From Pseudomonas sp. CFII64 (GTDB lineage Bacteria > Pseudomonadota > Gammaproteobacteria > Pseudomonadales > Pseudomonadaceae), in assembly GCF_000416235.1 (NCBI RefSeq), contig NZ_ATLO01000044.1:21297-85296 (forward strand): 64,000 bases of DNA, given 5' to 3'. Positions 1 to 7,505 of this stretch are shown piece by piece (position 1 is the first letter of the stretch; each line of letters begins with the position of its first letter). The position numbers were made by a program, and so were the translations under genes. Under the pieces are notes generated by a model. It had not been told where the DNA came from, made no database searches, and saw only the letters and a list, made by a program, of their open reading frames with translations.

Positions 1-1
1 G

Positions 2-391
2 CGGCAGATGGTCAGCGACGAGCGGGACAGTTTTTCCAAGGGTGATCGCGGCGCAGGTATTCGCCTGTCCGGGGAGTTCCACTTGCAGTTGGCGGTAGCG
101 GCAAAAAACGCGCCGCTGATCAGCTTTCAGCGCAGCCTGGTCTCGCAGACCTCATTGATCATCGCCCAGTACGAAAGCGGCAACCGCTCGCACTGTTCCT
201 ACGACGAGCACACCCAACTGATCGACGCCATCGAAGCGCGGGACGCCAAACGCGCGGTGCAACTGATGATGCACCACATGGACCACATCGACAGCAAACT
301 GAACCTCGACGAAGACAACGCCTCCGACGACCTGCACGCCGTGTTTTCGCACCTGATGCTGAGCAAGAAAAAGCCGGGGCGGGTGGTGTAA
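2..391 (+). CDS. GntR-family regulator, C-terminal part (5' end outside window)
   Basis: The frame is open from the first base, so the gene starts before the window and the internal ATG at 8 is not its start. The visible part matches the FCD ligand-binding domain of GntR/FadR-type repressors: an EFHLQLA segment, an HTQLIDAI segment and a closing MMHHMDHI helix supply the metal/ligand-binding residues typical of this fold. The DNA-binding half is missing here. It lies next to the guanine deaminase/xanthine dehydrogenase operon on the other strand, so a role in purine catabolism is plausible by position; that is inference. The last residues (KKKPGRVV) run up to a REP-like repeat. Confidence 0.85.
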   Translation, partial: RQMVSDERDSFSKGDRGAGIRLSGEFHLQLAVAAKNAPLISFQRSLVSQTSLIIAQYESGNRSHCSYDEHTQLIDAIEARDAKRAVQLMMHHMDHIDSKLNLDEDNASDDLHAVFSHLMLSKKKPGRVV

Positions 392-413
392 CTTGACTGG
401 ACCGCAACGGACC

Positions 414-490
414 CCGTAGGACCGGCTTTAGCCGGGAGCGGGCCATTTCATTTAAACGATTGCCCTCCCGGCTGAAGCCGGTCCTACGGG
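414..490. repeat. REP-like inverted pair, family 1
   Basis: Two copies of a palindromic unit (GTAGGACCGGCTTTAGCCGG type) face each other, 414-438 and 465-490, with 26 bp between. It sits between two convergent genes. The same family recurs at 12116, 14626, 17691 and 63931. Confidence 0.85.
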
Positions 491-497
491 ATGACTT

Positions 498-1805
498 TCA
501 TCGTCTGCTGTGCACCAATTTTCCGGCCGAATAGGTCTCCTGCACGGTGCGGTCATCCCCCAGCGTCATCAGCACAAACAACGTTTCCTCGATGTTTTTC
601 GCCTGCTGGAGGCGATAGGACAGCAGCGGCGTCGCGTGGTAATCCAGCACCAGGAAGTCCGCTTCGTTACCCGGTTGCAGGCTGCCGATCTTGTCGTCCA
701 GGCGCAGTGCCCGAGCGCCGCCCAAGGTTGCCAGATACAGCGATTTGAACGGGCTGAGTTTCGCGCCCTGCAACTGCATGACTTTATAAGCTTCGTTCAG
801 GGTCTGCAGGATCGAAAAACTGGTGCCGCCACCCACATCGGTGCCCAACCCAACGTTGACCTTGTGCTTCTCGGCCATCGGCAGGTTGAACAAGCCGCTG
901 CCCAGAAACAGGTTCGACGTCGGACAGAACGAGATAGCCGAGCCGGTATCCGCCAGTCGCGCACATTCGGCGTCGCACAGATGCACGCCGTGGGCGAACA
1001 CCGAGCGCTGGCCCAGAAGCTGGAAATGGTCGTACACGTCCAGATAGCCACTGCGCTCGGGGAACAGCGCCTTGACCCACTCGATTTCCTGCAGGTTCTC
1101 GCTGATGTGGGTCTGCATATACAGATCCGGGTACTCGGTGAGCAATTGACCGGCCAGCGTCAGTTGTTCGGGGGTGCTGGTGGGCGCGAAACGCGGCGTC
1201 ACCGCGTAGTGCAGGCGGCCCTTGCCGTGCCAGCGTTCAATCAGGGCCTTGCTGTCGGCGTAGCCTGATTCCGGCGTGTCGGTCAGATAATCCGGCGCAT
1301 TGCGATCCATCATCACCTTGCCGGCGATCATGCGCAGGTCGAGCTTTTCTGCGGCCTGGAAAAACGCCTCCACCGACACCTTGTGCACGCTGCCGAATAC
1401 CAACGCGGTGGTGGTGCCGTTGCGCAGCAGTTCCTTGAGAAAAATGTCCGCGACTTCCGCCGCATGGGCGGGGTCGGCGAACTGCTTTTCGCAGGGGAAG
1501 GTGTAGGTGTTGAGCCAGTCCAGCAGTTGTTCGCCGTAGGAACCGACCATGCCGGTCTGCGGCAAATGGATATGCGTGTCGATGAAGCCGGGTGTGATCA
1601 GCGCGTCCGTGTACTCGATTACCTCGACAGCCGCATCGAGGGTGTCGAGCAAATCCCTGGCGTGGCCGATGGCGGAAACCTTGCCGTTGTCGACCAGCAG
1701 AACGCCGTCGGCGAAATATTCGTAGGAAGCGTCCAACCCGACTTCGGCAGGATCGCCAAGGCTGTGAAGAATGGCGGCGCGGTAGGCTTTCTGGGTAGAG
1801 GTCAT
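498..1805 (-). CDS. guaD: Guanine deaminase
   Basis: Zinc amidohydrolase of 435 aa that deaminates guanine to xanthine in the cytoplasm. The sequence shows the metal-binding PGFIDTHIHLPQ motif, the HISE and HGVHL histidines and the GTDVGGG aspartate motif, all in the order expected of the guanine deaminase/ATZ-TRZ family. An upstream in-frame ATG would add 21 residues, but family proteins start at MTSTQKAYRA, so 1805 is chosen. It is the last gene of the xdhA-xdhB-xdhC-guaD operon, 7 bp after xdhC. Its product xanthine is the substrate of the enzyme encoded just upstream, so the operon covers guanine to urate. Confidence 0.95.
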   Translation of the reverse strand: MTSTQKAYRAAILHSLGDPAEVGLDASYEYFADGVLLVDNGKVSAIGHARDLLDTLDAAVEVIEYTDALITPGFIDTHIHLPQTGMVGSYGEQLLDWLNTYTFPCEKQFADPAHAAEVADIFLKELLRNGTTTALVFGSVHKVSVEAFFQAAEKLDLRMIAGKVMMDRNAPDYLTDTPESGYADSKALIERWHGKGRLHYAVTPRFAPTSTPEQLTLAGQLLTEYPDLYMQTHISENLQEIEWVKALFPERSGYLDVYDHFQLLGQRSVFAHGVHLCDAECARLADTGSAISFCPTSNLFLGSGLFNLPMAEKHKVNVGLGTDVGGGTSFSILQTLNEAYKVMQLQGAKLSPFKSLYLATLGGARALRLDDKIGSLQPGNEADFLVLDYHATPLLSYRLQQAKNIEETLFVLMTLGDDRTVQETYSAGKLVHSRR

Positions 1806-1812
1806 AACAATC

Positions 1813-2652
1813 TCATTGGGCCTGGCTGCGGCGCGACACCGGCAGCAGTTTGGCGATAGGTTCGGCACTTGAACTGTGCTGGCCGAAATTGACGTTGTAG
1901 GTGGCGATCACCTCGGCGGCGATGGACACGGCGATTTCGATGGGCAATTTGCCCTTCACTTCGGCCAGCCCCATGGGGCAGCGCATGCGTTGCAGCAAGG
2001 CCGCATCGAAACCCCGGTCACGCAAACGGTGCTCGAATTTGACCCGTTTGGTCTTCGAACCGATCAAGCCGAAATAGGCAAAATCGCCGCGCTTGAGAAT
2101 GGCGGCGGTCAGCTCCAGATCCAGCTGATGGTTGTGGGTCATGACGATGCAATAGCTGCCGCTGGGCAATGCGTCGATCTCATCCAGCGGGTCTTCGCTG
2201 ACGATTTTGTGCACGCCGTGGGGAATCTGCGTCGGGAATTCCTGCTCGCGGGAGTCGATCCAGCGCACCCGGCAGGGCAGGCTGGCCAGCAGCGGCACCA
2301 GGGCGCGGCCGACATGTCCGGCGCCAAACACCGCGATGTGCGCTTGCGGCTGGCCCATGGGTTCAAACAGCAGCACGTTCACGCCACCGCAGCACTGGCC
2401 GAGGCTCGCGCCCAGGCTGAAGCGTTCCAGTCGGGTGTTCTGACTGCCACCGGCGAGCATTTCCCGGGCGATTTCCATGGCCTTGTATTCCAGATGCCCG
2501 CCGCCGATGGTGTCGAAAATCTGCTCGGCGCTGACCACCATCTTCGAACCGGCATTGCGCGGCGTAGAGCCGCGCTCTTCGATGATGGTCACCAGCACGC
2601 AGGCTTCGCCCCGGCTTTGCAGTTCGGCGAGGGCGCTGATCCAGTTGTTCAT
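1813..2652 (-). CDS. xdhC: Xanthine dehydrogenase accessory protein XdhC
   Basis: 279 aa. XdhC binds the molybdenum cofactor, promotes its sulfuration and inserts it into XdhB; it is not part of the finished enzyme. The N-terminal XdhC/CoxI domain carries the ERGSTPRNAGSKM segment and IGGGHLEYKA; a C-terminal Rossmann-type domain starts at VFGAGHVGRALV. The start overlaps the xdhB stop in an ATGA arrangement, which points to translational coupling. That coupling is preserved although a repeat element has entered the xdhB 3' end just upstream. Confidence 0.95.
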   Translation of the reverse strand: MNNWISALAELQSRGEACVLVTIIEERGSTPRNAGSKMVVSAEQIFDTIGGGHLEYKAMEIAREMLAGGSQNTRLERFSLGASLGQCCGGVNVLLFEPMGQPQAHIAVFGAGHVGRALVPLLASLPCRVRWIDSREQEFPTQIPHGVHKIVSEDPLDEIDALPSGSYCIVMTHNHQLDLELTAAILKRGDFAYFGLIGSKTKRVKFEHRLRDRGFDAALLQRMRCPMGLAEVKGKLPIEIAVSIAAEVIATYNVNFGQHSSSAEPIAKLLPVSRRSQAQ

Positions 2653-5120
2653 GCTGAATCCCCTGTTGGAGCGAGGCTTGCCCGCGAAGGCAATCTTTCG
2701 GCCTCAGAAAATGTTGCTGATGCACTGGCCTCTTCGCGGACAAGCCTCGCTCCAACGGGTTTCGGGTGAGTCAAGCGGCGCATCTGCTCACACCCCCACA
2801 ACACCCGCTCCGGCGTGGCGGGCGCGTCGATTTTTGGTTGATGGCGATAATCCGCAAGGCTTGCCACCGCGTCCTTGATTGCACACCACGCGGCGATGCC
2901 CAGCATGAACGGCGGCTCGCCGACAGCCTTGGAATGGAACACCGTGTCTTCCGGATTCTTGCGGTTTTCCACCAGCTTGACCCGCAGGTCCAGCGGCATG
3001 TCCGCCACGGCCGGAATCTTGTAACCCGCCGGGCCGTTGGTCATCAGTTTGCCCTTGGCGTTCCAGACCAGCTCTTCGGTGGTCAGCCAACCCATGCCCT
3101 GAATGTAGCCACCTTCAACCTGGCCGATGTCGATGGCCGGGTTCAGCGAGGCGCCGACGTCATGCAGGATGTCGGTGCGCAGCATCTTGTATTCGCCGGT
3201 CAGGGTGTCGACGATCACTTCAGTGCAGGCCGCGCCAAACGCGAAGTAATAGAACGGCCGCCCGCGGGCCTGACTGCGGTCGTAGAAAATCTTCGGCGTC
3301 TTGTAATAGCCAGTGCTGGACAGTGAAACCTGGCCCATCCACGCCAGTTGCGCGAGGGATTCGAACGACAGAATCTGCTCCCCGGCGCGAACATGGCCAT
3401 TGCGAAACTCCACGTCCGCTTCCTCGACCTTGAAGTGCCTGGCGGCGAACTCCACCAGACGCTGCTTGAGGATTTCCGCTGCGTTCTGCGCCGCCTTACC
3501 GTTCAGGTCAGCGCCACTGGACGCGGCAGTCGGCGAGGTATTCGGCACTTTGTCCGTGTTGGTCGCGGTGATCTGGATGCGGTCGATATCGACCTGAAAC
3601 ACCTCGGCGACGACCTGAGCAACCTTGACGTTCAAGCCCTGGCCCATTTCCGTGCCGCCGTGGTTCAGGTGAATGCTGCCGTCGGTGTAGATATGGATCA
3701 GCGCCCCGGCCTGATTGAGAAAGCTGGCGGTGAAGGAAATGCCGAATTTTACCGGCGTCAGCGCCAGGCCTTTCTTGAGGATCGGGCTATTGGCGTTGTA
3801 GCTACGGATCGCTTCACGACGCGCCGCGTACTGGCTGCTTTCTTCCAGTTCGGCGGTCATCTCTTCGAGCATGTTGTGTTCGACGGTCTGGTAATAGTGG
3901 GTAACGTTGCGCTCGGTCTTGCCGTAGTAATTGGCCTTGCGCACTTGAAGCGGGTCTTTGCCCAGATGGCGGGCGATGGCGTCCATCACTTCTTCGATGG
4001 CGACCATGCCTTGCGGCCCGCCGAAGCCGCGATAGGCGGTGTTCGAGGCAGTATTGGTCTTGCAGCGATGGCCATTGATGGTGGCGTCGCCCAGGTAATA
4101 CGAATTGTCGGCGTGGAACATCGCCCGATCGACAATCGACGCCGACAGGTCCGGCGAATAGCCACAGTTACCAGCCAGTTCCAGCTGAATGCCATGCAAG
4201 CGGCCATCGTTGTCGAAGCCGACGTCGTACTCGATATAGAACGGATGGCGTTTGCCGGTCATCAGCATATCCTCGACGCGGGGCAAGCGCATTTTGGTCG
4301 GCTGCCCGGTCAAGCGGGCGACCACGGCGCATAAGCACGCCGGGCTTGCAGCCTGGGTTTCCTTGCCGCCAAAACCGCCGCCCATGCGGCGCATGTCGAC
4401 GACGATCTTGTTCATCGACACATCAAGCACTTCCGCGACCAGCTTCTGCACTTCGGTGGGGTTTTGCGTCGAACAGTAAACGATCATGCCGCCATCTTCG
4501 GTGGGCATCACCGAGGAAATCTGCGTTTCCAGATAAAAATGTTCCTGGCCGCCGATATGCAGATTGCCCTGGATACGATGGGTTGCAGCGGCCAGCGCGC
4601 CAGCCGAATCACCTCGTTGATGGGTGTGGCTGTCGAGCACGAAATGCTTGTTGCGCAGCGCTTCGACCACATCCAGCACCGGTTCAAGGTCTTCATATTC
4701 AATGACCGCCGCCATCGCCGCCTCGCGGGCAATGTCCAGGCTGCGCGCGGCAACGGCAATCACCGGCTGGCCGACGAACTCCACCTTGTCGATGGCCAGA
4801 AGAGGATCGCCAGGCAACAGCGGGCCGATGTCTTTCAGGCCGGGAATGTCTTCATGAGTGATGGCAATGCGCACGCCTTCGAAGGCGTAGCACGGCGTGA
4901 CGTCGACGCTGACAATGCGCGCATGGGCGCGGTCCGACAGGCGTGCGTACACATGCAACTGATTGGGGAATTCCAGGCGATCATCGATATACACCGCCTC
5001 GCCGGACACATGTTTGTCAGCGCTGTCATGCTTGACGCTGCGGCCGACGCCGGTGGTCAGGTCCTGCTGAAACAGGGCGATCATTTCAGCCTGGGTTTTT
5101 GTTGCTGGATGGTTAGACAT
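2649..5120 (-). CDS. xdhB: Xanthine dehydrogenase, molybdopterin-binding subunit
   Basis: 823 aa, large subunit of the cytoplasmic molybdoenzyme that oxidises hypoxanthine and xanthine to urate. It begins with the aldehyde oxidase/xanthine dehydrogenase a/b hammerhead domain (GEAVYIDD) followed by the molybdopterin-binding region with GGFGGKE, TAYRGFGGPQG, the GTEMGQGL segment and KAVGEPPF, which holds the catalytic glutamate. Oddity: the final 30 or so residues (after THPK, beginning VGARLVREE) are encoded by a REP-like inverted pair at 2665-2756 and do not look like family sequence; the natural C-terminus probably ended near there. The start overlaps xdhA by 8 bp. Confidence 0.96.
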   Translation of the reverse strand: MSNHPATKTQAEMIALFQQDLTTGVGRSVKHDSADKHVSGEAVYIDDRLEFPNQLHVYARLSDRAHARIVSVDVTPCYAFEGVRIAITHEDIPGLKDIGPLLPGDPLLAIDKVEFVGQPVIAVAARSLDIAREAAMAAVIEYEDLEPVLDVVEALRNKHFVLDSHTHQRGDSAGALAAATHRIQGNLHIGGQEHFYLETQISSVMPTEDGGMIVYCSTQNPTEVQKLVAEVLDVSMNKIVVDMRRMGGGFGGKETQAASPACLCAVVARLTGQPTKMRLPRVEDMLMTGKRHPFYIEYDVGFDNDGRLHGIQLELAGNCGYSPDLSASIVDRAMFHADNSYYLGDATINGHRCKTNTASNTAYRGFGGPQGMVAIEEVMDAIARHLGKDPLQVRKANYYGKTERNVTHYYQTVEHNMLEEMTAELEESSQYAARREAIRSYNANSPILKKGLALTPVKFGISFTASFLNQAGALIHIYTDGSIHLNHGGTEMGQGLNVKVAQVVAEVFQVDIDRIQITATNTDKVPNTSPTAASSGADLNGKAAQNAAEILKQRLVEFAARHFKVEEADVEFRNGHVRAGEQILSFESLAQLAWMGQVSLSSTGYYKTPKIFYDRSQARGRPFYYFAFGAACTEVIVDTLTGEYKMLRTDILHDVGASLNPAIDIGQVEGGYIQGMGWLTTEELVWNAKGKLMTNGPAGYKIPAVADMPLDLRVKLVENRKNPEDTVFHSKAVGEPPFMLGIAAWCAIKDAVASLADYRHQPKIDAPATPERVLWGCEQMRRLTHPKPVGARLVREEASASATFSEAERLPSRASLAPTGDSA
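2665..2756. repeat. REP-like inverted pair, family 2, inside the xdhB 3' end
   Basis: Units GTTGGAGCGAGGCTTGCCCG... (2665-2690) and its inverse (2732-2756). Same family at 25443, 29691 and, mixed with family 1, 48536. Unlike the other copies this one is translated. Confidence 0.85.
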
Positions 5121-6567
5121 AATCAGTCACCCGCGTTTCGATGTGCGGCGATTGCAGCTCGATGAAGTATTTGCGCAACAGGTTCTGCGCACTCAACAAG
5201 CGGTACTCCTTGCTGGCGCGGAAATCCGACAGCGGTGTGAAGTCCTCGGCGAGTGCCGCGCAGGCGCGCTCGACCGTGGCGCTGGTCCAGGGCGCGCCAA
5301 TCAGCGCCTGTTCACAGGCCGCCGCGCGTTTCGGGATCGCCGCCATGCCGCCAAAAGCCACTCGCGCATCGGCGATGGCGCCGTTTTCGATGTGCAGGCG
5401 AAACGCCGCGCACACCGCAGAAATATCGTCGTCCAGGCGTTTTGACACCTTATAGGCGCGGAACGCCTGTTTGGCATTGGCTTTGGGCACGATGATCTTC
5501 TCGATGAACTCGCTTTCCTGACGCGCGGTCACCCGGTAATCGATGAAGTAGTCTTCCAGCGCCAGGCTGCGACGCGTGTCGCCCTTGCGCAACACGATGT
5601 GTGCGCCGAGGGCGATCAGCAGCGGCGGCGAATCACCAATCGGCGAGGCGTTGCCGATATTGCCGCCCAGCGTGCCTTGGTTGCGGATCTGCAACGACGC
5701 GAAGCGCTGCAGCAATTCGCCGAAATCCGGGTACTCGGCAGTCAGCGCGGCGTAACAGTCGGTCAGCGACGTGGCGGCACCGATCTCCAGCCGGTCGTCG
5801 AAATGTTCGATGCGCTTGAGGTCGGCGACGTTGCCGACGTAGATCATCACCGGCAGCGGACGATGAAACTGGGTGACTTCCAGCGCCAGATCGGTGCCGC
5901 CCGCCAGCAGCCGCGCTTGCGGGTAAGACTCATAAAGTTGCGCCAGATCGGCGACTGTCAGCGGCACCAGACAGCGCTTGTCGCCGCTGTTCAGCTCGCC
6001 GGTTTCCTTGGGCGCAATGGTGCGCAGGCGGGTGATGGTTTCAGCCTGGCGCTGATCGAATTGATCAGGTTGGCGATTGGCGCAAGATTGTTCGGCGGCG
6101 GCGAGGATCGGTCGATAACCGGTGCAGCGGCACAGATTGCCGGCCAGCGCTTCGTGGGCCTGATGCGAGTCGGCCTGGGTGCTGTTCTTTTGCAGGGCAA
6201 ACAACGACATCACAAAGCCTGGCGTGCAGAAGCCGCATTGCGAGCCGTGGCAATCGACCATGGCTTGCTGAACGCTGTGCAGTTGGCCTTGATGTTTGAG
6301 GTCTTCGACGCTGATCAATTGTTTGCCGTGCAGCGAAGCCACGAACGTCAGGCATGAATTCAGGCTGCGATAACGCAAGCTCTGTTGGCCTTGTTCATCA
6401 TCGGCCAACTCGCCGACCACCACGGTGCAGGCCCCGCAATCACCGCTGGCGCAGCCTTCCTTGGTGCCGGGTTTATGCAGGTGTTCGCGCAGGTAATTGA
6501 GGACCGTCATGTTCGGGTCCAGAGTCTGCTCGGTGCGCAGCTCGTTGTTTAAAAGAAATTGGATCAC
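5113..6567 (-). CDS. xdhA: Xanthine dehydrogenase, FeS/FAD subunit
   Basis: 484 aa from a GTG start at 6567. The GTG is chosen because AGAGGA lies 6 bases before it and family proteins begin MIQFLLN; the longer reading from 6639 has no family match. Domains: plant-type [2Fe-2S] domain with C39, C44, C47 and C72; second [2Fe-2S] domain with C111, C114, C146 and C148; FAD-binding domain from about residue 190 (LLAGGTDLAL, GTLGGNIGNASP); CO-dehydrogenase flavoprotein C-terminal domain. It passes electrons from the molybdenum site in XdhB to NAD+. First gene of the operon, divergent from a GntR regulator. Confidence 0.95.
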   Translation of the reverse strand: MIQFLLNNELRTEQTLDPNMTVLNYLREHLHKPGTKEGCASGDCGACTVVVGELADDEQGQQSLRYRSLNSCLTFVASLHGKQLISVEDLKHQGQLHSVQQAMVDCHGSQCGFCTPGFVMSLFALQKNSTQADSHQAHEALAGNLCRCTGYRPILAAAEQSCANRQPDQFDQRQAETITRLRTIAPKETGELNSGDKRCLVPLTVADLAQLYESYPQARLLAGGTDLALEVTQFHRPLPVMIYVGNVADLKRIEHFDDRLEIGAATSLTDCYAALTAEYPDFGELLQRFASLQIRNQGTLGGNIGNASPIGDSPPLLIALGAHIVLRKGDTRRSLALEDYFIDYRVTARQESEFIEKIIVPKANAKQAFRAYKVSKRLDDDISAVCAAFRLHIENGAIADARVAFGGMAAIPKRAAACEQALIGAPWTSATVERACAALAEDFTPLSDFRASKEYRLLSAQNLLRKYFIELQSPHIETRVTDYV

Positions 6568-6626
6568 GGAAGGTCCTCTGCACATTTTTTTTGTAATCGA
6601 ACATGACGCTGAATCTATCAGCTCTG

Positions 6627-6683
6627 ACTTTTCGGTCAATAAATATTCTGACCTTTGAGTCAGGAAAAATCACTTTTCGGTCA
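6627..6683. promoter_or_regulatory. Direct repeats in the xdhA-gntR intergenic region
   Basis: The 12-mer ACTTTTCGGTCA occurs exactly at 6627-6638 and 6672-6683, 45 bp apart. Between them 6649-6662 reads TGACCTTTGAGTCA, a related near-palindrome with the same TGACC core. They lie 60-116 bp upstream of the xdhA start and upstream of the divergent gntR, the usual place for a shared operator. Which regulator binds is unknown; the neighbouring GntR protein is the obvious candidate. Confidence 0.5.
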
Positions 6684-6841
6684 TTTGCCGATTAACGGTG
6701 CGCTCCGGTTGCAATAAACAGATACGACGCTGTCCAACGTTTTGCTTATTTCGTGCCAGTTTCACCACGCATGGCCCTGCGCCATGGGCCTTGGTTGCGA
6801 TACACTTCGCGGCTTGGTTTTAACAAGTATTTAGGATAGTC

Positions 6842-7501
6842 ATGACGTTCAAGGCGCCGGACAGCCTCGCCGAGCAAATCGCTCATCATCTTGCCGAGCG
6901 CATCATCCGTGGTGAACTCAAGCCCGGGGAGCGCATTCAGGAACAAAAAGTCACGCTGGCACTGAACGTCAGTCGTGGTTCGGTGCGCGAAGCACTGCTG
7001 ATTCTCGAACGCCGCCATCTGGTGGCGATCCTGCCGCGCCGTGGCGCACAGGTCACCGAACTCAACGCGCATAACGTACAAAGCCTCTGCACGCTGATGA
7101 GCGAGTTGTACATTCTGCTCGCCCTGGCCGTGGCCGAACGTTGGCAGGAACCGGCCGATCTGGCGCCGTTCCTGCAAATCCAGCAGCGCCTGATTGCCAG
7201 TTTCGAGCGCGGGGACGTCAAAACCTTCGTCGAAGACAGCTTCAATGTCATGCGCGCCGCGTTCCCGTTCGCCGACAATCCCTACCTGCAGGAAACCGTC
7301 GAGAATCTGCAGCCTTCCATGAGCCGCAGCTATTTCCTGGCGCTGGAACAACGCAAGGCCGACATGAACGAATACCTGACGCTGTTCGCGCAGTTGCTGG
7401 ATGCCGTTGTGGCCCGCGATGCCGCGCAGATTCGCGTCGTGCTGACCCGTTACGGTCAGCGCAGTTGCCAATTGGTGCTGTCGGCGTTGGGAGCGAGCTG
7501 A
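6842..7501 (+). CDS. GntR/FCD-family transcriptional regulator
   Basis: 219 aa. N-terminal winged helix-turn-helix (LAEQIAHHLAERIIRGEL, then VSRGSVREALLILERR) followed by an FCD-type all-helical effector domain. The start gives the standard MTFKAPDSLAEQ N-terminus. It is divergent from xdhA and only 4 bp upstream of smc, so readthrough into smc is likely; P. aeruginosa has the same gntR-smc pair. Its ligand is not evident. Control of the xdh operon is inference from the shared intergenic region. Confidence 0.9.
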   Translation: MTFKAPDSLAEQIAHHLAERIIRGELKPGERIQEQKVTLALNVSRGSVREALLILERRHLVAILPRRGAQVTELNAHNVQSLCTLMSELYILLALAVAERWQEPADLAPFLQIQQRLIASFERGDVKTFVEDSFNVMRAAFPFADNPYLQETVENLQPSMSRSYFLALEQRKADMNEYLTLFAQLLDAVVARDAAQIRVVLTRYGQRSCQLVLSALGAS

Positions 7502-7505
7502 CCCC

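Noticed and set aside
412..492. CRISPR array from the many repeats
   Set aside because: The repeats are inverted pairs scattered between genes, not regularly spaced direct repeats with unique spacers, and no cas genes are present.
498..1868. Extended N-terminus for guanine deaminase from ATG 1868
   Set aside because: It overlaps the 3' end of xdhC and does not match the family; 1805 fits the family start.
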